The position numbers and the translations under genes are program-made. 64,000 bases of DNA from JAWKUK01 sp041398605. Lineage in GTDB: Bacteria > Planctomycetota > UBA1135 > GCA-002686595. The stretch covers positions 47,021-111,020 of the forward strand of contig JAWKUK010000025.1 in assembly GCA_041398605.1 (NCBI GenBank), written 5' to 3'. The notes below the pieces were generated by a model that saw nothing but the letters and a program-made list of their open reading frames with translations, searched no databases and had not been told where the DNA came from. Positions 51,814 through 59,744 of the stretch are shown piece after piece (the stretch's first letter is position 1; every line of letters begins with the position of its first letter).

Positions 51814-53166
51814 ATGTACGCCACTGTACGCCGCTTGCTGCGCGCCACCCCGGCGCGGGACTCGTTCGCCCCTGCTGCGCAGGTCGCGCGCGGCCCCTTC
51901 CGCCCCGGTCGCAGCGGGTGGGCCCCCAGGCCTTTGGCCTGCTCGGTGACCTGCCTCGTGTTGGGCCTCACCGCATGCGGCGGCGGCGGCGGGAGCTCGA
52001 CCCCCGCGGCGCCCGCCCTGCGGTACGCCCAGAGCCGCATCGAAGCCGCGGTCGGTGTCCCCCTGACCCCGCTCTCGCCGGTCTTCAGCAACGCCCCGGC
52101 GGGCGTGACGTTCGCGATCGACCCAGCCCTCCCGGCGGGCCTGGCGCTCGACCCGAGCACCGGCGTGTTGAGCGGCACGGCCCAAGCGGTGACGTCCACG
52201 GGGCTCTACACGGTCACCGCGGGCGGAGTGAGCGCGGAGCTCACCTTGCGCGTGTCCTTTCCGTCGCGCTTCCTGGTCTCGGGCAGCGCGGTCGACGGAA
52301 CGCTGCTCGTGCAGGGCCTCGACGCGGAGACGGGCGCGGTGCGCACCATCGACCTCGACGAGCCAGAGAGCGGGCTGCCGCCGGTCTCCGACCTAGCACA
52401 AGGCCCGGGCTTCTTGCTCGTGGCGCATGGCGCAGCCGGACAAGCGGGCACGCTCGTCGCCTACACGCTGAACTCCGGGACGGGCGCGCTCGTTGAGCGC
52501 GGGCGCGCGGCCCTCGGGCTGGGCCCGCACCGTATCGCGCTGCTGGACGGCACCTCCGCCGCCTACGTCTGCAGCACCGGGAGCGACTCCGTGCGCGCCT
52601 TCACGATCGGGAACGGCGCGCCCACGGCGATCGGCGCAGCATTGCCGACCGGCGACGGGCCCCTCGCGTTGTGTGTGCTCGAAACGAGCGCCGGCAGCGA
52701 CGTCCTCGTCGCCGCGAACCGCGCTGGGCAGAGCCTCTCGAGCTATCTCATCGACCCCGTCACGCGCGGCCTCACCAGCGCGACGCAGGCGTTTGTGCTG
52801 AACGGCGGCGTGCCTTCCGGGCTCGCGTCGGCCTACAACGGCGAGCGCGTCCTCGTCACGCTCGAGAACTTTGCGCTCGCCATCACGGTCGGCGTCGACA
52901 CGAACGGCACGCTCTCCGCCGTCTTCGGCGGCGCGCAGACGGGCCTCGACCCGAGCGCGATCGCGGTGCACCCGCGGGCGACTTTGCGCTCGTCGCGAAC
53001 ACCTCCGAGAACTCGGTCAGCGTCCTGGAGCTCGACTCGTCGACGCCGGGCAAGCTGCCGCTCGCCCAGCTCGACCTCATCGCCGTTCGCCCCGGCCCCA
53101 CACGCATCCAGTTCGACGCCGCGGGCCGCTTCGCGTTTGTCGCGTCGGAGGCCACGGGCGAGCTGA
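51814..53166 (+). CDS. Beta-propeller lipoprotein, N-terminal part (frameshifted)
   Basis: The piece has a long N-region, then lipoprotein signal LVLGLTAC followed by Gly/Ser spacer, a cadherin/Ig-like domain (AGVTFAIDPALPAGLALDPSTGVLSGTA), then YVTN-type seven-bladed-propeller blades up to AIAVHP. After about 52978 the conserved sequence continues in another frame (GDFALVANTSENSVSVLELDSSTPG) and returns to the original frame near 53260. In the given sequence translation runs into stop 53166 instead. One G missing in CCCGCGGG near 52976 and one extra G near 53256 would repair it. The start may be ATG 51814 or 51778. Confidence 0.75.
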   Translation: MYATVRRLLRATPARDSFAPAAQVARGPFRPGRSGWAPRPLACSVTCLVLGLTACGGGGGSSTPAAPALRYAQSRIEAAVGVPLTPLSPVFSNAPAGVTFAIDPALPAGLALDPSTGVLSGTAQAVTSTGLYTVTAGGVSAELTLRVSFPSRFLVSGSAVDGTLLVQGLDAETGAVRTIDLDEPESGLPPVSDLAQGPGFLLVAHGAAGQAGTLVAYTLNSGTGALVERGRAALGLGPHRIALLDGTSAAYVCSTGSDSVRAFTIGNGAPTAIGAALPTGDGPLALCVLETSAGSDVLVAANRAGQSLSSYLIDPVTRGLTSATQAFVLNGGVPSGLASAYNGERVLVTLENFALAITVGVDTNGTLSAVFGGAQTGLDPSAIAVHPRATLRSSRTPPRTRSASWSSTRRRRASCRSPSSTSSPFAPAPHASSSTPRAASRLSRRRPRAS

Positions 53167-53319
53167 CCGTCCTGCGGATGCGGCCCGAGGGCTCGCCGCG
53201 CGTCGAACGCGCGGGATTCGCGCGCCTGCGCGCTGGCGCGTCGTCGCTCTCGAGCGGAGGGCACCGCGCCGTTCCTGCGCGACCTCGCCAACCTGTACGT
53301 AGTCGACGAAGACGACGAC

Positions 53320-54294
53320 ATGTTGACGGTGCTGGCGCCCCAGGGCGCGGTCGATGTCCTCGTGTCCCCGTCTTCGCCCGTCGCGACGGGCGCGCGCGCG
53401 ACCAGCGCAGCGCTCACGCCGGATGGCCGAACCCTGTTCGTCGTCACCCAGGTCGCCGCGCAGATCGACGCGTTCCCCCTCGATGGGAACGGGCTCCCGG
53501 GGACCGCGGTCTCGAGCGCGACGGCCACCTCGCCCATCGATATGGCGATCGCCCCCGGCGGCCGCGTCGCCGTCGTCGCCTCGCAGAGCCCGCCGCTGCT
53601 CACGAGCTATTCCATCGCGAGCAACGGCGCGCTCACCCAGATCGACATCGCAGCGCTGCCCTCACCGCCCGGACGCGTCGCGATCGACCCCGTGGGTCGC
53701 ACCGTGGTCGCGACAGCCATCTCGGCGGGCCAGATCGTGACGTTCCCACTCGAAATCGACGGCCAGCTCGGGGCGTCCGTCGCCACGGTCTCGGCGTCGG
53801 GCGTGCCGCGCGCGCTCACGTTCACGCCTGACGGTCGCTTCTTCATGACCGCGTTGGAGAACCAGGACCGGCTCGCCGTGTATGCGCTGGGCGTGGACCA
53901 CACTCTGACGCTCGTGCCGCCGGCGACGGTCGACGGCAGCGCGACCGGCGACCGGCCGCTCGGCGTCGCGGTCCATCCTGGGGGCCGCTTCGCGCTGGCC
54001 GCAGTGAGCGCGGGCGCGGGCAGCGTCGGGACATCGGGCAGCGGCTCGATCGACGTCCTGGCTATCGACCCGACCTCGGGGGCGCTGACGCGCAGCAGCT
54101 CGCTGGTCATCGGGCTCGGGCCGAGCGACATCTTGTTCGAGCCCGGTGGTCGCGCGGCATACGCGTTGAACCGCGTTGGACGCGACCTGTCCGTGCTGCG
54201 CTTCGATGTGGCGACCGGCGGGCTCTCGTCAGCCGGCGCGGTGACGCTGGGCAATCGCCCGGCGCGGCTCGTCGTGCGCGACGTGAACCACTGA
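53320..54294 (+). CDS. Beta-propeller lipoprotein, C-terminal part (separated by frameshifts)
   Basis: A 324-residue open stretch from ATG 53320 of YVTN/lactonase-like propeller repeats: LTPDGRTLFVVTQVAAQIDAFPLDG, PSPPGRVAIDPVGRTVVATAIS, LTFTPDGRFFMTALENQDRLAVY, VAVHPGGRFALAAVSAGAG and FEPGGRAAYALNRVGRDLSVLRF. It is in the same frame as the upstream lipoprotein part, with the middle piece in a different frame, so a whole gene of about 51814-54294 was probably intended. On its own the piece lacks signal and opening blades. The propeller is likely an extracellular binding or lactonase-like domain. Confidence 0.78.
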   Translation: MLTVLAPQGAVDVLVSPSSPVATGARATSAALTPDGRTLFVVTQVAAQIDAFPLDGNGLPGTAVSSATATSPIDMAIAPGGRVAVVASQSPPLLTSYSIASNGALTQIDIAALPSPPGRVAIDPVGRTVVATAISAGQIVTFPLEIDGQLGASVATVSASGVPRALTFTPDGRFFMTALENQDRLAVYALGVDHTLTLVPPATVDGSATGDRPLGVAVHPGGRFALAAVSAGAGSVGTSGSGSIDVLAIDPTSGALTRSSSLVIGLGPSDILFEPGGRAAYALNRVGRDLSVLRFDVATGGLSSAGAVTLGNRPARLVVRDVNH

Positions 54295-54351
54295 CGCGCA
54301 AGAAGGTCACCCCGGAGGGCGCCGGGAGCCCGATGGCGCTGGGCGCAGGCC

Positions 54352-55593
54352 TCAGTGGCCGAGCTTGCGGAGCTCTCGGCGCACGATCGCGCGCAGCTCG
54401 ACGCCCTTGCCGCGCCCTGCGACCCGGCCCTTCGGATCGAGCACCCAGCACTCCGGGTACTCGTTGACCTGCCAGCGCTGCGAGATCGGCGCATCGGTCA
54501 AGCCTTGCACGATGACCGTCCAATCGAGGCCGAGCTTCTTGCGCCATTCGCGCGCCGCCGTCACCGTGTCGCCAGCGCTGACACCGTAGACGGCAAACGG
54601 CGCGTCGGCGACCTGCTCCTGCAGGTTCTGCAGGTCGGCGAGGAGCTCACGCGACGTCGGCGCCCAGAAGCCGAAGAAGACGACCACGGTGACCTTGCCT
54701 GAGACGTCCGCGACGGAGCGCTGCGCGCCCTCGGTATCGGTGCCCTCGAGCGAGGGCGCAAAGTGCCCCATGACGACGCCCGGCTCCCGCGGGGGTGCCG
54801 GCGGCTCGCTCGGGTTCGAGGGCTTCACTTGGCTCGCTGCCGCGGCAGCAGCCTCGGCCGCGTCCTCCTTCGCGCGCGCCTCCGCCTCGACCCCGCGCAT
54901 GTACGCGGTCGTGGCGTACTCGCCGGCGAGGAGCGCCTCGAGCGCGGCCTTGCGCGCGACCTCGGCGGTGACCTCGCTCCCTTCCAGGACCTGTGTGATC
55001 AGGTGCGCGGCCAAGGCCTTGACCTCCGGGCTCTGGGCGGCGCTGTGGGCGTGCTCGAGGTGCTCGAGCGCGACGCTGCGCCCGATATCGGCGCGGTAGC
55101 GCTTGATGAAGTCCAAGCCGTCGGCCACCCAAGGGGCGGACAGGTAGTCATGGGCGAGCGCGCGCACCGCCGCCTCACGCTTTGATTTGGCCAGCGCCGG
55201 CTCGAGGCCCGCGGCGCTCGCGTGGCGGGCGATCCACATCAGCCCGCGGCCGTCGCCGCCCGCCACGAGGGCCTCGAACTCCGGGAGGAGCTGCTTCTCA
55301 GCGGTCTCCGACCGCAGGGCGCGGCGCTTGGCGGGGTCGCGCTCCGCGCGAATCGCCTGCTTGTGCGCGTCGCCCGCCGCTTCGAAGCGCGCGAGCAGCG
55401 CCTCGTAGGCGTCGGCGGGCGCCGCGTCCTGCGCCTCCGGCGGCGCGGGCACGGGCGGGCCCTCCGCCGGCGGGCCGACTTGAGGGGCAGGGTCCTGGGG
55501 CGCGGCCGAGGTGACCTCGGTCAGCCCAGCGAGGGCGAGGACCCCCGCGAGGGCGAGCGAGGACGAGCGATGCGTGCGGCGTGTCTTGGGCAT
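54352..55593 (-). CDS. TlpA/redoxin-like secreted protein lacking active-site cysteines
   Basis: A 413-residue protein with signal LALAGVLALAGLTEVTSAAPQ, a Pro-rich spacer, an alpha-helical region (about 65-245), a further Pro-rich stretch, and a C-terminal thioredoxin-like domain (about 275-413): PGVVMGHFAPSLEGTDTEG, VTVVVFFGFWAPTSRELLADL, VYGVSAGDTVTAAREWRKKL and YPECWVLDPKGRVAGRGKGV. At the active-site position the usual CxxC of TlpA is replaced (WAPTSRE), so the domain cannot do normal thiol redox chemistry. It may be a structural or binding relative. The ATG at 55593 is used. It is convergent with the propeller gene. Confidence 0.85.
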   Translation of the reverse strand: MPKTRRTHRSSSLALAGVLALAGLTEVTSAAPQDPAPQVGPPAEGPPVPAPPEAQDAAPADAYEALLARFEAAGDAHKQAIRAERDPAKRRALRSETAEKQLLPEFEALVAGGDGRGLMWIARHASAAGLEPALAKSKREAAVRALAHDYLSAPWVADGLDFIKRYRADIGRSVALEHLEHAHSAAQSPEVKALAAHLITQVLEGSEVTAEVARKAALEALLAGEYATTAYMRGVEAEARAKEDAAEAAAAAASQVKPSNPSEPPAPPREPGVVMGHFAPSLEGTDTEGAQRSVADVSGKVTVVVFFGFWAPTSRELLADLQNLQEQVADAPFAVYGVSAGDTVTAAREWRKKLGLDWTVIVQGLTDAPISQRWQVNEYPECWVLDPKGRVAGRGKGVELRAIVRRELRKLGH

Positions 55594-55666
55594 GGCGTTG
55601 AACCCTCCTACCTGGTTCAGGTCCGAGAGTAGCGCGCTTGGCCGCGAGCGGTTGAGATCTCGACCT

Positions 55667-57232
55667 GTGAGCCCTCCCCACGACGTCTGGTCGATCCTCG
55701 AGCGCGCTGCGGACGCGTGGCCCGACGCCGTCGCCTACGCGGGTCCTGGCGGCGAAGAGGTGCGCTGGTCCGAGGCGGCGCGGCGCATCGATGCGCTCGC
55801 GCGTGGCCTCGCCCGGGTCGGCGTCGGCCCGGGCGAACGCGTCGCCCTCGGCGAGCTGAACTCCGCGACCTTCCTCGAGGTCACGTTTGCGACGCTCGGG
55901 CTCGGCGCGACGCTCGTGCCGCTCAATACGCGCCTCGCGCGGCGCGAAGTCGCCGAGGTGCTCACCGACGCCGCGCCGCGCGTGCTGCTCGCGAACGGCG
56001 CGTTTGTCGACACGCTCGGCGCGCGCGACTTGCCGACGTGGTGGATCGGCGACGAGGCCCCGGCGGGCGCCGCGCGCCTCGCGGCGCTCTACGCAGCGCC
56101 CGCCGCGGGACATGACGCGGCGCTCGGCTTCGAGCCGCACGTCTGTGCGCCCGCCGACCCGGCGTTCCTCTACTACACGAGCGGGACGACCGGCCGCGCC
56201 AAGGGCGTGATCCTGACGCACAAGAACGTCGTGCGGCACGCGGAGGCCGCGACGACGGAGCTCGACCTCGCGAGCGACGACGTGTGGGGCCACGTCGCGC
56301 CGATGTTCCACTTGGCGGACGCATGGGCGACGCTCGCGATCACGCTCGTCGGCGGCCGGCACGTGTTCCTGCCGCGCTTCGACCCGTCGGCGGCGTGCGC
56401 GCTCTTCGCGGCCGCAGGCGTCACGGTGACGAACCTCGTGCCGACGATGCTGCAGCGCATGCTCGCCGCAGCGCCTGGCGCGGGCTTCGAGGGCGGCGCG
56501 CTGCGCCTCGTGCTCTCCGGCGGCGCGCCGATCGCGCCGGCGACGGTGCGCGCGGTCCTGGAGACGTTCCGCTGCGAGTACGTGCAGACGTATGGCTTGA
56601 CGGAGACGAGCCCGTACTTGACGCTGTCGGTGCTGGAGGCGCGGCACCGCGCGCTGGACTTGGACGCGCAGATCAAGCGCCGCGCGCGCACTGGCCGGCC
56701 GTTCGAGACGGTCGAGCTCGACGTCGTGGACGACGATGGCAAGCCCGTACCGCGCGACGACGCCACCGTCGGCGAGGTCATCGCGCGCGGCGACACCGTG
56801 ACGCCGGGGTACTGGAACCGCCCGGAAGAGACAGCGCGCGCGTTCCGCGACGGCTGGTTCCGCACGGGCGACCTCGCGACGATCGACGCAGAGGGCTGGC
56901 TCAACGTCGTCGACCGCGCGAAGGACGTGATCTTGAGCGGCGGCGAGAACGTGTACAGCGCTGAGGTCGAGGCCGCGCTCTTGGAGCACCCCGCGGTGCT
57001 CGAGGTCGCGGCCTACGGCGCGCCTCACCCGGAGTGGGGTGAGGAGGTGCGCGCCGCCGTCGTCCTGAAGGACGGACGCCACGCGACCGCGGCGGAGCTG
57101 CGCGCGTTCTGCCGCGAGCGCCTCGCCGGCTACAAGGTGCCCAAGCTCATCGAGCTGATGCTCGACCTGCCTCGCACGGGCTCGGGCAAGGTCGCGAAGC
57201 GCCTCTTGCGCGATGCGGCTGGGGGCGCGTGA
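55667..57232 (+). CDS. Acyl-CoA synthetase (AMP-binding family)
   Basis: A 521-residue adenylate-forming enzyme: FLYYTSGTTGRAKGVILTHKNVV (P-loop-like A3 motif, about 166-188), YVQTYGLTETSPYLTL (A5), FRDGWFRTGDLATIDAEGWLNVVDRAKDVILSGGENV (A7-A8) and the C-terminal RTGSGKVAKRLL with the catalytic Lys. It activates a fatty or aryl acid to acyl-AMP and then acyl-CoA; the specificity is unknown. The GTG at 55667 starts the protein properly (SPPHDVWSILERAADAWPDAVAY). A longer frame upstream is antisense to the TlpA-like gene, from which it is divergent. Confidence 0.9.
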   Translation: MSPPHDVWSILERAADAWPDAVAYAGPGGEEVRWSEAARRIDALARGLARVGVGPGERVALGELNSATFLEVTFATLGLGATLVPLNTRLARREVAEVLTDAAPRVLLANGAFVDTLGARDLPTWWIGDEAPAGAARLAALYAAPAAGHDAALGFEPHVCAPADPAFLYYTSGTTGRAKGVILTHKNVVRHAEAATTELDLASDDVWGHVAPMFHLADAWATLAITLVGGRHVFLPRFDPSAACALFAAAGVTVTNLVPTMLQRMLAAAPGAGFEGGALRLVLSGGAPIAPATVRAVLETFRCEYVQTYGLTETSPYLTLSVLEARHRALDLDAQIKRRARTGRPFETVELDVVDDDGKPVPRDDATVGEVIARGDTVTPGYWNRPEETARAFRDGWFRTGDLATIDAEGWLNVVDRAKDVILSGGENVYSAEVEAALLEHPAVLEVAAYGAPHPEWGEEVRAAVVLKDGRHATAAELRAFCRERLAGYKVPKLIELMLDLPRTGSGKVAKRLLRDAAGGA

Positions 57233-57365
57233 GCCAAAGCCCCCGCGCCGTTGCAGCGCACCCCGATGTCGTCTCGCGCGCTCGCCCTCGCAGCGGGCAG
57301 GCAGCGCGCCGTGACGTCCAGACCGCTCTCCTGCGCGTGGGACGCCGATCGAGCCGGCGTGGCAC

Positions 57366-59582
57366 TCACTCGGGTGCAGGTCGGAGAATCACCTCGCGCG
57401 TGTCCGCGGTCGCGGTCGCGCTCGCGATGGGGCCGGCGTCGAGGAGCACCCGGCGCCGCATCTGGTGGTCGAGCACGGTCATGTTCACGTCCCCGCGGAG
57501 CTCTGTGGTCGCGTACGCCGCCAGCGCGACGGGCTTGCCGCTCGGGACCAGCACCGTGAACTCGCCCGCGCTGTCCGTCAACACGCCCGAGTCCTGCCGC
57601 GGCACGCCGTCCACGAGCCGCGCGACGTAACACTGCGCGACGGGCTCGCCGCGCGAGTCGAGCACACGCCCACCCAGCGTCGTGTCGAGCCGCTCCAGCA
57701 GCAGCTCGAGGTAGGTCCCGTCCGCGACGACGCCGGTGCGGCGCAGCGTTCCATACACCGGGGTCCGCGGGTCCTCGTCACGTTCGAGGCTCGCGCTCGC
57801 GACCCACTCACCCGCCGGCACGGCGACGAGCTCGAACTCGCCGGCCTCGTCGCAGCGCGCGCTCCGCCGCTCGTAGGCGGCCCCGGTCCCGCGTGTCAGC
57901 GACACGGACGCGTCGGCGAGTCCGAGCCGGCTCGTGCCGTCGATCACCCTCCCTCGCAACGCCTCGCCACCCGGCAGCTCGAGCACGAGGTCGTCCATGT
58001 GCTCGCCCCCGCGCAGGATGACCTCGCGCACGACGACGCGGCCGTCGGGTGCGCTGACCCTCACCACGATCGCGCCTGGCTCGAGGCCCACGAAGAGGAA
58101 ACGACCCGCGCGGTCGGTGGATACGTTGCGCAGCGTGACGTCGAAGCCCTGCGCCGCTCCCGCGTCCTGAACACCGACGTACGCGTCCGCCACCGGCCCC
58201 CCCAGGCGCTCGAGCACGCGCCCTCCGAGCGTCGCCTGCGGCGCGAGCGCGAGGTCGCCCAGCCTCACGACCCCCTCCAGGTCGGGCGCGGGCGCGGCGA
58301 ACCTCCGTGCGCCGAAGCCAGCGGCGCGCACCTGGACGGCGAGGGGCACATCGCGGCGCGCTCCCTCGATCACGAAGCGCCCGTCGTCGCCCGTGACCGC
58401 CTCGCGCCACTCGCGCCGATCGACCCCGTCGACGAATGCACGCCCGTTGGCGACGACGACGGCGGCGGGGATCGGCGTCGCGCGCGCGTCGACGACGCGG
58501 CCCTCGAGGCGCAACGCGCGGGTGAGCGCGAGCTCGACCTCGAGCGGCTCGTCCCCCGGGCTCCCCGCGGCGAACTTGACCTCGGCGCGCCCGTAACCCG
58601 GCGCGTCGGCGGTGAGCGAGCCCGGGAGGGGCCCGACCCCGTCGATCCGGAACCGCCCCACGTCGTCGGTCGTGACGGTCTTGCCGAAGAAGTCCCACGC
58701 GCTGACACGCGCGCCGGGGAGGACCGCGAGCGTCGCCGCGTCCCGCACGACGCCGGTCAGGACACGACCGCGCTCGACGACGACCTCGACACGCGTGGTG
58801 CTGCCCGCGGCGAGTTCGACCTCGTGCCAGCGGCTCACCACGTGCGACTCCGGCGCGGCGGTGACACCGACCACTCCCGCCGCGAGCCCCCCGATACGGA
58901 ACCGGCCGAGGCCGTCCGCGCGCACCCACGTGGCCTCGTCGAGCGCCGGCCCGTGCAGGACACGCACGGGCGCCTCGGGCACGGGTGCGCGGTCGTGGGC
59001 GTCGAGCACCTCGCCCTCGAGGGTCGCCTCGGGTGTGAGCACCAGCCGGAGGTCCGCGTCCGGTGGGACGCTGCGTGCGACCGTCGGGACGTAGCCCGGG
59101 TGGGAGGCGCGCACGGTCGCGACCGTCGCCATCGGCAGCGGCAACGCGAAGCGCCCGGCGTGATCCGTATCCGTCGTCACGAAGGTGTCCACGCGCTGCG
59201 GGGCCTCGCTCCAGCGCTCGGCGCCCGCCCAGAGGTCGTGCTCCGCGCTGACGGCCGCGCCGGGGACGGGCGCGCCACGCGCGTCGACGACCACGCCGCG
59301 GATCGCGAGCGGCGCGCGCGCGGTGACTGGCAACGCGGTCGTTGGCAACGCGGGCGTGTGCGACGGCGCGCCGGCGTCGCCCGGCACTGCTTCCCGCGCG
59401 GTCCCAGGAGCGCGGGCCGCGGCGACACCGTCGAGCGTCGCAGCCTCCGCGCTCGGCGCGACAGGGGCGAGCGGCGCGTCACCCAGCGCAGCGCTCGTCC
59501 CGACAAGCGTGCGCCACGCCGCACCGACGAGCAGAGCCCCGCCGACCACGAGGAGGACACTCAGAGGCCGGGCCTTCCGCAT
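57366..59582 (-). CDS. Secreted protein of many carboxypeptidase-regulatory-like domains
   Basis: A 738-residue protein with an N-terminal helix (LSVLLVVGGALLVGAAW), a Pro/Ala-rich spacer, then about seven beta-sandwich units with phrases such as RGVVVDARGAPVPGAAVSAE, LEGEVLDAHDRAPVPEAPVRVL, GRVLTGVVRDAATLAVLPGARVSAWD, LRLEGRVVDARATPIPAAVVVANG, LGGRVLERLGGPVADAYVGV, LRGRVIDGTSRLGLADASVSL and LGGRVLDSRGEPVAQCYVARL. These are typical CarboxypepD_reg repeats of cell-surface proteins. The ATG at 59582 starts the helix. It follows the sigma-fusion gene by 162 bases on the same strand and shares its domain type, so they may be co-regulated paralogues. Confidence 0.87.
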   Translation of the reverse strand: MRKARPLSVLLVVGGALLVGAAWRTLVGTSAALGDAPLAPVAPSAEAATLDGVAAARAPGTAREAVPGDAGAPSHTPALPTTALPVTARAPLAIRGVVVDARGAPVPGAAVSAEHDLWAGAERWSEAPQRVDTFVTTDTDHAGRFALPLPMATVATVRASHPGYVPTVARSVPPDADLRLVLTPEATLEGEVLDAHDRAPVPEAPVRVLHGPALDEATWVRADGLGRFRIGGLAAGVVGVTAAPESHVVSRWHEVELAAGSTTRVEVVVERGRVLTGVVRDAATLAVLPGARVSAWDFFGKTVTTDDVGRFRIDGVGPLPGSLTADAPGYGRAEVKFAAGSPGDEPLEVELALTRALRLEGRVVDARATPIPAAVVVANGRAFVDGVDRREWREAVTGDDGRFVIEGARRDVPLAVQVRAAGFGARRFAAPAPDLEGVVRLGDLALAPQATLGGRVLERLGGPVADAYVGVQDAGAAQGFDVTLRNVSTDRAGRFLFVGLEPGAIVVRVSAPDGRVVVREVILRGGEHMDDLVLELPGGEALRGRVIDGTSRLGLADASVSLTRGTGAAYERRSARCDEAGEFELVAVPAGEWVASASLERDEDPRTPVYGTLRRTGVVADGTYLELLLERLDTTLGGRVLDSRGEPVAQCYVARLVDGVPRQDSGVLTDSAGEFTVLVPSGKPVALAAYATTELRGDVNMTVLDHQMRRRVLLDAGPIASATATADTREVILRPAPE

Positions 59583-59597
59583 GGGTTCAGGGTACGT

Positions 59598-59715
59598 CCG
59601 ATAGGCGTGTCTTGCCCCGGCGGACGCCGCCCTATTCCGCCAGAGCGGAGAGCCGAACGCGCACGGCCGTGCGCACCTGGTGGCCTTGCCCGGCGAGATG
59701 GGACACCCCAATCGG
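59598..59715. repeat. Inverted pair of a 14-bp motif in the gap before the 57366-59582 gene
   Basis: GACACGCCTATCGG (minus strand, 59598-59611) and GACACCCCAATCGG (plus strand, 59702-59715) differ at two of 14 positions and face each other across about 90 bases. They could be a regulatory pair or REP-like element. The evidence is only the sequence similarity. Confidence 0.4.
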
Positions 59716-59744
59716 CGCGATCGACGCACTCTGGCTCGCGCCGT

